Origin: a virus
Strand: one strand, 5' to 3'
IMG/VR virus record: IMGVR_UViG_3300046167_000869
Span: 1-64,000 of that record
DNA: 64,000 nt
Both the position numbers and the translations under genes were made by a program. The notes under the pieces were generated by a model, which had not been told where the DNA came from, made no database searches, and saw nothing but the letters and a program-made list of their open reading frames with translations. Below are positions 1 through 7,850 of this stretch, one piece after another; positions within the stretch are counted from its first letter, which is position 1, and each line of letters opens with the position of its first letter.

Positions 1-93
1 GACGCTCTCCTGCTCTGCATAGAGCGCGACCACGACGCGCGCGAGCTCGAAGATAGATGGCTCAAATTTCATCGAAAGAACAACATAACTCAT
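1..93 (-). CDS. Partial leftward gene of unknown function
   Basis: This is the first 31 codons of a leftward gene that runs off the window edge. Its ATG overlaps the stop codon of the gene before it in an ATGA junction, the coupling used throughout this genome, which is the main reason to believe it. The visible residues begin MSYVVLSMKFEPSIFELARV and show no recognisable motif. A second in-frame ATG at codon 8 could also be the start. It is the last visible member of the small leftward operon. No function can be assigned from so short a piece. Confidence 0.55.
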   Translation of the reverse strand, partial: MSYVVLSMKFEPSIFELARVVVALYAEQESV

Positions 94-500
94 GAGCGAC
101 GCCCCCGGACAAGGCGCGCGAGAGAAGCGAGCACGCGCACCGCACCGCGCGCGATATCGAAAGGTGAAACAGGCGAAACAGCGCGCTCAGCTCCATCTAC
201 AGCCCCGAGCGCCGCGCACTCCGCCAGCGTGACAGCCGACGCGGGAGCCGACACGGGAGCCGGTGGACCGGTGACAGGTCCTAAATCATAGTAGCAAGTA
301 GGCTCCAGATCTTGTGATGGCTCAATACCCATGATCTGATCATATCGAGCGCGAGCTTGACGGAGACGCAGGACACGAACAGTCAGGACACATTGAGAGT
401 ACGGACGCTCAAACGTGGCGTAGAGCTCAATCTGAGCATTCTCCAGATCATCGAGCGCTTCACGGACGGTAGAGGGAGATGGGGTGGTAGAGATAGACAT
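90..500 (-). CDS. Hypothetical small phage protein (136 aa)
   Basis: The leftward frame stays open further upstream, but the ATG giving MSISTTPSPSTVREALDDLE is preferred: a CT-rich leader with AAAGGT lies just before it, matching its neighbours. Residues 1-60 look like helical coding sequence (alternating ED and LR residues, a YDQIMG segment). The C-terminal half is rich in Ala, Val and Pro. No family was recognised. It lies 11 bp downstream of the preceding leftward gene and overlaps the next by 4 bp, so it is probably co-transcribed and translationally coupled. Confidence 0.6.
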   Translation of the reverse strand: MSISTTPSPSTVREALDDLENAQIELYATFERPYSQCVLTVRVLRLRQARARYDQIMGIEPSQDLEPTCYYDLGPVTGPPAPVSAPASAVTLAECAALGAVDGAERAVSPVSPFDIARGAVRVLASLARLVRGRRS

Positions 501-511
501 GGTGAGTACCT

Positions 512-898
512 TTAGAGAGAGAGGTGAGAGAGGTGAGAGAGGCCGAGATGCACGCACCGCGCCGCGACAGAGGCCAGAGAGGCGCGATAGTGACACGCGA
601 CATCATAGACCCATTGATCGAGCCACTCAGGAGCACTAGCAGACAGGCGCTCAGAGCTCGCGATATGATCAGGGAGCTCAGCCCCCTCTAGGTGTGCGAT
701 GAGCCCTTGAGTGAGGAGCGCGCGAGCGAGGAGCGCGCGAGAGGGAGCAGGGTGACACGCGACGAGAGGGAGCGCGAGCGCGGGTGATAGATCGAGATCA
801 GCAGGGATAGCGACAGCGAGACGGACCACGCCGCCCGAATGATCACGCATCCTTTGACGCAACGGAGTGCCTAGAGAAATGACCCTATGAGAGTTCAT
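512..898 (-). CDS. Hypothetical small phage protein (128 aa)
   Basis: The predicted product starts MNSHRVISLGTPLRQRMRDH. An AAGGT ribosome-binding site sits about 6 bases before the ATG, inside the CT-rich leader typical of this operon. The middle contains a plausible helical segment (SAPEWLDQWVYDVACHYRAS). The C-terminus runs into a Ser/Leu/His-rich tail encoded by the CT-rich leader of the next gene, so the stop lies 12 bp before the next start. No domain or homologue was recognised. Confidence 0.55.
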   Translation of the reverse strand: MNSHRVISLGTPLRQRMRDHSGGVVRLAVAIPADLDLSPALALPLVACHPAPSRALLARALLTQGLIAHLEGAELPDHIASSERLSASAPEWLDQWVYDVACHYRASLASVAARCVHLGLSHLSHLSL

Positions 899-909
899 GG
901 TGTAACCTT

Positions 910-981
910 TCAGTGTGTGAGGGAGAGGAGGAAAGCGCAGATGAAGAGGAGAGACGACAGGGGGTAGAGAAGAGAATCCAT
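910..981 (-). CDS. Possible 23-aa hydrophobic micro-ORF
   Basis: The reading frame encodes MDSLLYPLSSLLFICAFLLS plus three residues. Apart from its two ends it is one hydrophobic stretch long enough to cross a membrane. It has a good AAGGTG ribosome-binding site, spaced as for its neighbours. However, the leader and first codons are a near-copy of those of the upstream gene, so this may simply be what a duplicated leader happens to read into. Membrane peptides this small are known in phages as holin-like or regulatory peptides, but nothing here shows a role. Confidence 0.3.
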   Translation of the reverse strand: MDSLLYPLSSLLFICAFLLSLTH

Positions 982-1008
982 AAGAGACACCTTAGAGAGA
1001 GAGGAGAG
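971..1008 (-). repeat. Duplicated CT-rich leader, copy 2
   Basis: This 38-bp segment matches the segment at 1438-1475 at 37 of 38 positions. Read leftward it contains a CT tract, AAGGTG, the ATG and the first codons (MDS). It supplies a second translation-initiation region within the same operon, for the 23-aa micro-ORF. Confidence 0.85.
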
Positions 1009-1014
1009 GGGTGA

Positions 1015-1448
1015 TCAATCAAGATACTCAAGAGCGATTGACCACGCGAGAGAGCCGTTTGAGTAGTAGAGTGAACCGCTGACAGTGTAGGCATCGAGAT
1101 CGCGCGGCTGATGAGCCTTGAACGCTGAGAGCTCGATCATGCACGCGCCGCCGTCATGACGCCAGTGTTGATCAAAGGCGGCTTCAACCAGATCCATATC
1201 AGCGGGCTCAGCGACAGTCGCAGAGACAGGTGAGAGGAGCTCATCAAAGATAGCGTCGAGCTGCTCAGCGGGTGAAGGCTCGACCTCGACATCATCATGG
1301 ACAGCGGGCGCCTCAAGAGCATCGGCCTGAGCGTTAAGCTGAGCGATGGTCTCAGTAGAGTATCAGCGAAGAGATCACCAAAGAGAGCTTGTTCGGCGAG
1401 GGTTCGAGCTTGTGAGCGGAGGTCAGCAGCGAGAGCGAGAGAATCCAT
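1015..1448 (-). CDS. Hypothetical phage protein, broken by a frameshift (about 144 aa)
   Basis: The leftward gene starts at MDSLALAADLRSQARTLAEQ, with AAGGTG before the ATG. After GDLFAD the open frame turns into unnatural Ser/Leu/Met-rich sequence. The -1 frame from about position 1352 continues as convincing protein: TETIAQLNAQADALEAP, then an acidic stretch, then the C-terminal block DLVEAAFDQHWRHDGGACMI and on to EYLD. The simplest reading is one gene with a base missing near 1350-1355. There is no classical slippery heptamer there. No family was recognised. It is the first gene of the leftward operon, 69 bp from a candidate promoter. Confidence 0.55.
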
Positions 1449-1475
1449 GAGAGACACCTTAGAGAGAGAGGAGAG
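1438..1475 (-). repeat. Duplicated CT-rich leader, copy 1
   Basis: This is the partner of the 38-bp segment at 971-1008, with one mismatch. It holds the ribosome-binding site and first codons of the first leftward gene. Looser versions of the same CT-tract plus AAGGT design precede the other two leftward genes. Confidence 0.85.
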
Positions 1476-1516
1476 AGAGAGTGATAATGATTCACTTGTG
1501 AACCGTTGGTGTAAGA

Positions 1517-1545
1517 GTGATACATGATCGACCCCGCGCCGTCAA
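1517..1545 (-). promoter_or_regulatory. Candidate sigma70-type promoter for the leftward operon
   Basis: On the minus strand there is TTGACG, a 17-base spacer, then TATCAC. The -35 matches the consensus at 5 of 6 positions and the -10 at 4 of 6. It sits about 70 bp before the first leftward start codon in the gap between divergent genes, which is where a promoter is expected. No experimental support is available. Confidence 0.5.
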
Positions 1546-1566
1546 GATATATTTCAAAATAATATC
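1546..1566. promoter_or_regulatory. AT-rich imperfect dyad, possible operator
   Basis: GATAT at the left and ATATC at the right bracket an AT-rich centre, giving an imperfect palindrome directly next to the leftward -35 box. In an otherwise GC-rich genome it stands out and could bind a repressor or be a UP-like element. The symmetry is short, so chance is possible. Confidence 0.3.
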
Positions 1567-1631
1567 TCGGCCTACCCTAAGCCCCTGAAAACTGATATGA
1601 TAAGCCCTGAATAAGCTTAGGAGCGCGCCCC

Positions 1632-1868
1632 ATGTATGACGATTATTGCCAGCTCGATGAGACCATAGACGCTCTCGATACATGGATTGATGATCATATA
1701 GAGGCGAGCCCGCGAGGGCGCTTGAGTCTCGATATAGTGATGAGCGCATATATCGAGCACACCGGAGAGAGCGCGGATTTAGACGAGCTCTACGGCCTGT
1801 TGTCCGAACGATTCACGGCGGACACGGATCACGGCGACCTTGTATTTAAAGCGCGCATCATCATTTAA
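1632..1868 (+). CDS. Hypothetical small acidic protein (78 aa)
   Basis: The ATG follows TTAGGAG, a good ribosome-binding site, 9 bases upstream. The product is acidic and mostly helical in character (DETIDALDTWIDDHIE; TGESADLDELYGLLSERF) and ends VFKARIII. It is the first rightward gene after the divergent gap and precedes the terminase module. No family was recognised. The opposite-strand frame over the same region looks unnatural and was not accepted. Confidence 0.65.
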   Translation: MYDDYCQLDETIDALDTWIDDHIEASPRGRLSLDIVMSAYIEHTGESADLDELYGLLSERFTADTDHGDLVFKARIII

Positions 1869-1906
1869 ATCTGTATTGTATCTAGCCACTTAGGAGAGAG
1901 AGAATT

Positions 1907-2407
1907 ATGTTTAGCGATCTAGTAAAAGCCCGCAAAGGCTCAGAGAAGCAGAGCGCGAAAAAAAGCGAGATCAGCGACGAGCGCCTAGACGAGATCATGG
2001 CGGAGCTCTTCGGGAGCGCAGACGACGAGGACGATGGGCCCGCGCCTAAAATGAAAAAGGGCTCAGGCTACAGCGCGCGTGACAAGATGCTTGAGAAGGC
2101 CGAAGACGAAGAGGACGTCGACGAAGAAGAGGGTGAAGAGGACATGGAAAAGGGAATGTCACGCCGTGAGATGATGACCCAGGTCTATTCTATGGTGGAT
2201 GACCTCAGTGATGATGAGCTTGATAAATTCCTCTCTGATCGTCAGATTAAAAAGGCTCAAGTCATGGCAATCTTTGAGCAAATGCCTACAGGCGACCTTA
2301 AAGAGCTAGTGTCATCCAAAGCCGCAAACGGGGCATCACCGATGGAGGCGCTCGAAATGGCGAAGGGTTCGGAGATGGATGCTGATGATGATGAGATGGA
2401 CATCTAA
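1907..2407 (+). CDS. Acidic low-complexity phage protein upstream of terminase (166 aa)
   Basis: The start follows TAGGAGAGAGAG. The product opens with a Lys-rich segment, then has strongly acidic stretches in the middle (EDEEDVDEEEGEEDMEKG), a helical block (SRREMMTQVYSMVDDLSDDE) and a DADDDEMDI tail. The composition suggests a largely disordered or DNA-mimicking protein. Position directly before the terminase genes is compatible with a packaging accessory or small-terminase role, but nothing in the sequence proves it. The next ORF begins 1 bp after its stop codon. Confidence 0.7.
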   Translation: MFSDLVKARKGSEKQSAKKSEISDERLDEIMAELFGSADDEDDGPAPKMKKGSGYSARDKMLEKAEDEEDVDEEEGEEDMEKGMSRREMMTQVYSMVDDLSDDELDKFLSDRQIKKAQVMAIFEQMPTGDLKELVSSKAANGASPMEALEMAKGSEMDADDDEMDI

Positions 2408-2408
2408 A

Positions 2409-2477
2409 ATGCACGCCGAATATCTAGCGCTCACGCTGTTCATTTTCGCGTATTTGATCGCGGCGCTAGACGGATGA
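2409..2477 (+). CDS. 22-aa single-TM micro-ORF
   Basis: This ORF fills the gap between two larger genes exactly: its ATG follows the preceding stop by 1 bp and its TGA overlaps the next ATG as ATGA. It encodes MHAEYLALTLFIFAYLIAAL followed by DG, with a hydrophobic core long enough for one membrane span. Precise coupling on both sides argues that it is translated. Function unknown; it could be a membrane peptide or simply a coupling ORF. Confidence 0.45.
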   Translation: MHAEYLALTLFIFAYLIAALDG

Positions 2478-2950
2478 GCGCCCAAGCGCGCGCTGATCTG
2501 CTCAAGAGCGCGGAGAGCGCCAACCCCCCTAAGATCCCCGCTAAATATCTCAGCGGCCTTGAGGGTGAGGAGCGAGCGCAGCGGAAGCGAGAGCTAGAGC
2601 GCCGAGCGCGTGACGCGTCCCAGCGTACCTATGAGCCGTTAGAGAGCGATAAGGACGCGAAGACACGCCCCTCTAAATACTCGCGAACTAAACTCGCAAA
2701 AGACACACGCGATGAGATGAAGGGTAACAGCGCCAAAGAGTTTATCTCGACCGTAGCGCGCTTAACAGGCATCAAGCGCTCTATCATCAAGAAGGTACAT
2801 GGGCGAGGCGCGGCCGCGTGGGCTACAGGACACCGCCCCGGCGCGTCTCAAGTGGCGTGGAGCCGAGCGAGGGTTTACTCTTTTGCCACGGGTGGCAAGA
2901 CGCAAAAAACCGCAGACGCGGATTTATGGAGACAGCACAAGGGGAAGTGA
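2474..2950 (+). CDS. Conserved phage protein of unknown function (DUF5824-like C-terminus)
   Basis: The 158-aa product is basic. The N-terminal part resembles many environmental phage proteins that open with a KYLSGLEGEERAQRKRELERR-type helix and a TRPSKY segment. The C-terminal block GRGAAAWATGHRPGASQVAW followed by ARVYSFATGGKT and TADADLW is a pattern I recognise from numerous phage proteins of unknown function; the DUF number is from memory and should be checked. It lies immediately before the large terminase, so a role in packaging or heads is possible but unproven. Confidence 0.7.
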   Translation: MSAQARADLLKSAESANPPKIPAKYLSGLEGEERAQRKRELERRARDASQRTYEPLESDKDAKTRPSKYSRTKLAKDTRDEMKGNSAKEFISTVARLTGIKRSIIKKVHGRGAAAWATGHRPGASQVAWSRARVYSFATGGKTQKTADADLWRQHKGK

Positions 2951-2951
2951 T

Positions 2952-4145
2952 ATGGACACTCAACAGCTACTAGCCACCCCCCGAGGACGCCGAGTTTTAA
3001 GCGCCGCATCTCCTCAGTTTTTCGACGCGTACTACTGCGGTATGAGGCGAGCTGACCACCGCGACAGGTGGCTCGACCGGATGGAGAGCGCCACCACACG
3101 CGCAAGAGACACGGGAGTGAAGGCGAAAAATCTAATTCTAGCACCCCGCGACCACGGCAAAACCGAAGCCGCGATCACTTATGCCACGCGCGCCTTGTGC
3201 CTTGATCGAGATATCAGAATCTTATGGATATCGGAGAGCCAAGGACAAGCTGAGAAGCGTATGAGGCGCGTGAGCTCGCTTTTACAGAGTTCACGGATCA
3301 TGGAGGATTGGGCGAGCGATCCCCTAGATGGGGCGCCACCATTTCAGGCCGACGGCACCAAATGGACAAATAATCTGATCTATCTCAACCGATCCAGAGA
3401 GAGCGTAGACGCAAGCCTTGAGGTGATAGGCGCCGGAGGATCTGTTACAGGTGGTCACTTTGATTTGATCATCTGTGATGATATTCAGGATGACAGAAAC
3501 ACCTACACCGCCGGCGTGAGGTCAAAGACGCGCGAATGGTGGCGCGGTACAGTGGCGCCGATGCTCTCACGAGGGGGATCAATATTAGTGATCGGGACAA
3601 GGAAGCATCACGATGATCTCTTCTCTCACCTGATCAATGATCCAACGTATCGAGTGATGCATGATAAGGCCATCCCAGAGTGGCCTGAAAAATACTCATT
3701 CATCATGGACAGTGACGAGAACGGGCGCGAGATCATAACCGGTGTAGACATCGAGGGCGGCTCATGTTTATGGCCCCAAGAGCGCCCGCTTGACTACCTG
3801 CTACTTGAGCGCCGCGCGGTAGGATCTAGGCTCTTCTCGCGCGAGTTTCAAAACGAGGTCCAAGACGAGTCAAGCGCAGCGTTCAAGATGGCTTGGTTAG
3901 AGCGCGCGATGAATCGCGGTAAGAGGTATAGGCTAGGCAGCATACCGAGCGAGGTAGATGATCTAGTCAAGGTTGGGACTTCTCGCTTGGTGACAGATGC
4001 TCAGGGAGCTCAGGAGCGAGACACAGATTACACCGTAGGGATCACATGGGGGAGGGATTCAAAGACGGGTGATAGATATTTGATAGACATCTTCAGAAAG
4101 CGCGGTATGAGCCCCACCGAGCTTCAAGGACGTGTTAAAGGCTGA
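2952..4145 (+). CDS. terL: Terminase large subunit, N-terminal (ATPase) fragment
   Basis: This fragment carries the packaging ATPase. A Walker A-like APRDHGKT lies at residues 64-71 and Walker B LIICDD at about 172-177, followed by the coupling region (LVIGTRKHHDDL). The RNase H-fold nuclease domain begins with RDTDYTVGITWG, whose Asp is the expected first metal ligand. The frame then stops at GRVKG. The ATG just after the preceding gene is preferred over the longer upstream extension, which overlaps that gene. Reading on in the shifted frame restores RVKAEYAKFDRPPRVVAVEK, so the stop reflects an extra base in AAAGG near 4140. Confidence 0.9.
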   Translation: MDTQQLLATPRGRRVLSAASPQFFDAYYCGMRRADHRDRWLDRMESATTRARDTGVKAKNLILAPRDHGKTEAAITYATRALCLDRDIRILWISESQGQAEKRMRRVSSLLQSSRIMEDWASDPLDGAPPFQADGTKWTNNLIYLNRSRESVDASLEVIGAGGSVTGGHFDLIICDDIQDDRNTYTAGVRSKTREWWRGTVAPMLSRGGSILVIGTRKHHDDLFSHLINDPTYRVMHDKAIPEWPEKYSFIMDSDENGREIITGVDIEGGSCLWPQERPLDYLLLERRAVGSRLFSREFQNEVQDESSAAFKMAWLERAMNRGKRYRLGSIPSEVDDLVKVGTSRLVTDAQGAQERDTDYTVGITWGRDSKTGDRYLIDIFRKRGMSPTELQGRVKG

Positions 4146-4147
4146 GT

Positions 4148-4657
4148 ATGCGAAATTTGACCGGCCGCCGCGCGTGGTCGCCGTTGAGAAAAAACGCCTT
4201 CGGTGAGTTGCACTATTTAGGTCTGCAGCGATCCTCAGACCTGCCCCTCAAGGGCCACATCACCCACGCGCGGAATAAGGCTGACCCATGGGAAGGTGTG
4301 CCCGCGTTGAGCGTGCTCTTCGAAAACAATAAGATCATTCTCCCCAGCGCCACAGACAGCGACCGCGAGCGCTTAGAGCCGTTGATTCATGAGCTCTATA
4401 ATCTAGGCAAAGAGCGCCATGACGACACCGTTATGGCCTTGTGGATCGCTGAGACTTGGCTACGTAAAAGCGCTTTCATTTACACGATGGACTTCGGCGG
4501 CACTGAGCTACAAGGATCAGCCGACGAGCGCCTATTTAGTGGAGATGAAAGCGAAAATATGACACACGCGGCATATTCAGAGAGCGCGACGAGGGCGGCG
4601 CATGATACAATATGGAGTGAATTATTGCCCGGCTACGATGAGGGAGGCTACCATTGA
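4148..4657 (+). CDS. terL: Terminase large subunit, C-terminal (nuclease) fragment
   Basis: This fragment carries the rest of the terminase nuclease: KNAFGELHYLGLQR and KERHDDTVMALWIAE, which supply the conserved Glu region and final Asp of the RNase H-like nuclease. Its first residues are out of frame. A second indel in an A6 run near 4190 separates the true EYAKFDRPPRVVAVE segment from KNAFGEL. Both breaks are in homopolymers and both halves match one family, so the gene is probably intact in the real phage, spanning about 2952-4657. The last 50 residues are acidic and look like a flexible tail. Confidence 0.85.
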   Translation: MRNLTGRRAWSPLRKNAFGELHYLGLQRSSDLPLKGHITHARNKADPWEGVPALSVLFENNKIILPSATDSDRERLEPLIHELYNLGKERHDDTVMALWIAETWLRKSAFIYTMDFGGTELQGSADERLFSGDESENMTHAAYSESATRAAHDTIWSELLPGYDEGGYH

Positions 4658-4983
4658 ACGAGACACATACATTTAGCAGCACAGGCGGCGCGGAGCTCGT
4701 TATTGAGCCGAGCTCATACGCGGGCCAGCGCTTCAGCGACGGCAACAGAAACGCGATGATAAGCGCGAGTAATCTTGACGGGGGTTCCTATACGGTAAGT
4801 TATAGACCGCCGAGCGCACCTAACTTCGTTGAGCACATATTAGGCGCGACTGAGAGTGATAGCGTGATGCTAGCAGGCCCCGAAGCGCCTATTTTTGACG
4901 CTCTTAAGATCACGTTTAGCGGCGTGGGAGCGGCACCCGCTCAACAGATCATCACCCTGAATACATGGCCGAGAGGACTCTAA
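4654..4983 (+). CDS. Hypothetical structural protein (109 aa)
   Basis: The start is TTG, overlapping the terminase stop as TTGA. The product is beta-rich in character, with Ser/Thr/Gly-rich stretches (SSTGGAELVIEPSSYAG, DGGSYTVSYRPPSAP), and ends NTWPRGL. Its position immediately before the long fibre gene suggests a virion component or fibre accessory, but no family was recognised. Confidence 0.6.
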   Translation: MNETHTFSSTGGAELVIEPSSYAGQRFSDGNRNAMISASNLDGGSYTVSYRPPSAPNFVEHILGATESDSVMLAGPEAPIFDALKITFSGVGAAPAQQIITLNTWPRGL

Positions 4984-4986
4984 TCA

Positions 4987-7836
4987 ATGGCAACTCTATA
5001 TTCATCAGGCGCGAGTACACCGGACGCGACCGAGAGCACCGCAGGTAAGCTCAGGATCTCGACAGCTCTTGAGGCGACCACCGGGACCAATGACACAACC
5101 GCGATGACACCTGCAAAGGTCGCCGCCGCGATCAGCGCCGGTTCGGGCGGTATAACAGGCGCGCTAGTCTATCGCGGATCATATGACGCCTCGACCGCAT
5201 CCCCAGACCTCACCACGGCGAGCAAGGGCGATTTCTATTTAGTGTCAGTAGCCGGCGCGCTCGACGGTGTAGCGTTGAGTGTAGGTGATCACGTAGTATT
5301 CAATCAAGACGCAGCAAACCCTGTAACGGCGGCGGTGTTCGATAAGATTGATTCTACGGACGCGGTGAGCTCTGTCAATGGACAGACAGGAGTGATCACA
5401 CTGACAGCAAGCGATGTAAACGCGCTAGCAAGTGGTGATAACGTGAGTGAGCTCACGAATGACTCAGGCTATCTGACAAGCGCACCTGTAACAAGCGTGA
5501 ACACTCAGACAGGAGTGATCACACTGACAGCAAGCGATGTAAACGCGCTAGCAAGTGGTGATAATGTAAGCGCGCTCACGAATGACTCAGGTTATCTGAC
5601 AAGCGCACCTGTAACGAGTGTGAACACTCAGACAGGAGTGATCACACTGACAGCCTCAGATGTAGGAGCGCTAGCGACAGGCGACAATGTAAGCGCGCTC
5701 ACTAATGATAGTGGCTATCTCACCTCTACACTGAGCGCTGATATTATCGTAGACACAGACGGCGCTTATGATCTCGGCACAGAGAGCGCGCGCTTAGGTC
5801 TCACCTTCAGCGACCTAGACGGCGCGGTAACATTCAAGGCGAGCAACGCGAGCGGCGCCCAGATTGCCAAGGGGCAGCCTGTATACATTGCGGGCGTGAG
5901 TGGAGACGTGCCAACGGTCGCGCTCGCAGACGCAGACGCGGCCGCCATGCCTTGCGCCGGTTTGGCAGCAGAGACAGCGAACTCAGGCGCGGCTATCCGG
6001 ATTGTGAGCTTTGGGAACTTGACCGGCGTAGACACAAGCGCGTTTAGTCTTGGTGATACGCTCTACATAGACACGACAGCGGGAGCGCTGACAGCGACAC
6101 CCCCGGCGGGTGAGACAGCCAAGCTTCAGAATATAGGAAAGGTGATACGAGTTCACGCGACAAGCGGAATCATCAAAGTAGGGGGAGCCGGTAGAAGCGC
6201 CGCGACGCCGAACCTTGACCAGAATAAAATTTTCTTGGGAGACAGCAACAACCGCGCGGTGAGCACAGCTCTAAGCACCGTCGCGCTGAGCTCATTCAGC
6301 AATGATTTAGGGCTTGCAGCGGTCGCGACATCAGGCGCGTATAGCGATTTGAGCGGAACACCAACGCTAGGCACAGCGGCGGCACTTGATGCGGGTACAA
6401 GCGTCTCAAATGTGGTGCAGCTCGATGGCTCGGCGCGTCTACCTGCGGTTGATGGCTCACAGCTGACTAACCTACCAAGCGGAGCAACTCAGCTCAACGA
6501 TCTCTCAGACGTGACGATCACAGGAGCAGCTACAGGTGAGGTTTTACGCTACAGCGGCGCGGCGTGGGTAGATGCACAGCTAGCCTATGGCGACCTGAGC
6601 GGAACACCGACACTCGCAACGGTCGCGACATCAGGCGCGTATAGCGATTTGAGCGGAACACCCGACCTATCCATCTATGCCCCACTTGCATCACCCGCGC
6701 TAACAGGTACGCCGACCGCAGACACCGCAACCGCGGGAACGAACACGACTCAACTCGCGACGACCGCGTTTGTCACGACCGCAGTCGCGGCGGGTGGTGG
6801 TGGTATATCAAACATCGTCGAGGACACGACGCCGCAACTCGGCGGAGATCTCGATCCGAACGGCTTCGGCGTATCGGGTGATTTGTCGCCGTCTGCGGCG
6901 AACACCCACGCTTTAGGCTCCGCCGATGCAGAGTGGAGTGATCTATATCTAGGCGACGGGGCGGTCATTAACTTTGGTCTTGATCAAGATATTAAGCTAA
7001 CCCATGAGCACAACTCAGGGCTCGTACTTGAGAAAACCCCCGGCTCGGCGTTCTACCCTAGGCTCACGTTGCGAAATCAGGACTCGGGCTCTCTCTCTTA
7101 CGCCGAGCTTAAGTTCGATTCTCAGTCCACATCACCCGCCACGAATGATTTTATCGGGCGCGTGTTGGCGAGCGGCAAAAATAGCGCGGGCGGAAACTTC
7201 GATTACTCTAAAATTGAGACGAGAATCGCGGACGCGACGGACTCCACGGAGGCGGGGCGGCTTCTGCTTCGCGTCGGTACAGGGGGAACAGTCGCGGGCA
7301 ACTCAGGGACAGACGCGCTCGACATCCACGGATCGAGCGGCGGCGACATCGTGGTCAAGATCCCCGAGCATGACGGCGCGAGCTCGGGCCTCATGCTCGG
7401 CTCCACTCTGCTCACATCGACCGCCGCAGAGCTGAACCTCTTGGACGGCGGGGCGAGCGTCGGCTCATCAATCACGATCTCAGACACCGACGGCTTTGTT
7501 GTAAACGACGGGGGCGTGTCAAAGCTGATCCCCGCGAGTGATCTCAAGACATACGCGGCGGGTGGCGGCGGCGGTGGCGTCGAGTACAGCGCTATCTCTT
7601 CGGCCACTACAGCGGCAATCAACTATCACTACTCATGCACAGGAACATTCACACTCACGATCCCCACGTCTCAAGCGGCGGGTTCATCCATCAGTATTAA
7701 GAATATGGGAACAGGCACAATCACACTAGATCCGCAAACATCGAACATCGACGGGTCAAGCACTGACTATACGATGGACGTACAGTTTGGGGCGCTGACC
7801 TTGGTCAGCGATGGCACAGGATGGGAGATCATCTAA
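4987..7836 (+). CDS. Long repetitive tail fibre protein (949 aa)
   Basis: The protein is Thr/Ser/Ala/Gly-rich and typical of trimeric phage fibres. Three 41-residue tandem repeats built on TGVITLTASDVNALASGDNV and LTNDSGYLTS lie near residues 130-252. Further on are copies of a short motif, ATSGAYSDLSGTP, and a LNDLSDVTITGAATGEVLRY segment common in marine phage fibres. LTSTAAELNLLDGG near the C-terminus is another familiar fibre motif. It lacks a recognisable chaperone domain. It probably binds the host surface or forms the shaft on which the following small proteins sit. The stop overlaps the next start by one base (TAATG). Confidence 0.85.
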   Translation: MATLYSSGASTPDATESTAGKLRISTALEATTGTNDTTAMTPAKVAAAISAGSGGITGALVYRGSYDASTASPDLTTASKGDFYLVSVAGALDGVALSVGDHVVFNQDAANPVTAAVFDKIDSTDAVSSVNGQTGVITLTASDVNALASGDNVSELTNDSGYLTSAPVTSVNTQTGVITLTASDVNALASGDNVSALTNDSGYLTSAPVTSVNTQTGVITLTASDVGALATGDNVSALTNDSGYLTSTLSADIIVDTDGAYDLGTESARLGLTFSDLDGAVTFKASNASGAQIAKGQPVYIAGVSGDVPTVALADADAAAMPCAGLAAETANSGAAIRIVSFGNLTGVDTSAFSLGDTLYIDTTAGALTATPPAGETAKLQNIGKVIRVHATSGIIKVGGAGRSAATPNLDQNKIFLGDSNNRAVSTALSTVALSSFSNDLGLAAVATSGAYSDLSGTPTLGTAAALDAGTSVSNVVQLDGSARLPAVDGSQLTNLPSGATQLNDLSDVTITGAATGEVLRYSGAAWVDAQLAYGDLSGTPTLATVATSGAYSDLSGTPDLSIYAPLASPALTGTPTADTATAGTNTTQLATTAFVTTAVAAGGGGISNIVEDTTPQLGGDLDPNGFGVSGDLSPSAANTHALGSADAEWSDLYLGDGAVINFGLDQDIKLTHEHNSGLVLEKTPGSAFYPRLTLRNQDSGSLSYAELKFDSQSTSPATNDFIGRVLASGKNSAGGNFDYSKIETRIADATDSTEAGRLLLRVGTGGTVAGNSGTDALDIHGSSGGDIVVKIPEHDGASSGLMLGSTLLTSTAAELNLLDGGASVGSSITISDTDGFVVNDGGVSKLIPASDLKTYAAGGGGGGVEYSAISSATTAAINYHYSCTGTFTLTIPTSQAAGSSISIKNMGTGTITLDPQTSNIDGSSTDYTMDVQFGALTLVSDGTGWEII
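5374..5742 (+). repeat. Three tandem 123-bp repeats in the fibre gene
   Basis: Units start at 5374, 5497 and 5620, a period of exactly 123 bp or 41 codons. The first two are nearly identical at the DNA level. The third has diverged at its 3' end. They encode the fibre repeat SVNxQTGVITLTASDV and what follows, and could change copy number by recombination. Confidence 0.9.
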
Positions 7837-7850
7837 TGAGCCATAATAGC
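7824..7850 (+). repeat. 27-bp exact repeat at fibre-cassette starts
   Basis: The sequence spanning the ribosome-binding region and first codons here recurs exactly at 9448-9474, ahead of another member of the same fibre-protein family. Similarity continues for about 90 bp into both genes, giving a recombination handle between cassettes. Confidence 0.85.

Noticed and set aside
1492-1749. 85-aa minus-strand frame overlapping the first rightward gene
   Set aside because: It covers the promoter region and the start of a better-supported rightward gene, and its sequence lacks protein-like character.
4130-4200. Programmed frameshift in the terminase
   Set aside because: Two compensating breaks in homopolymers within 60 bp, no slippery heptamer, and the same kind of break in many other genes; sequencing error is simpler.
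7004-7435. 143-aa plus-strand frame within the long fibre gene
   Set aside because: Out of frame with the fibre, Arg/Ser/Pro-rich, no junctions; a shadow.
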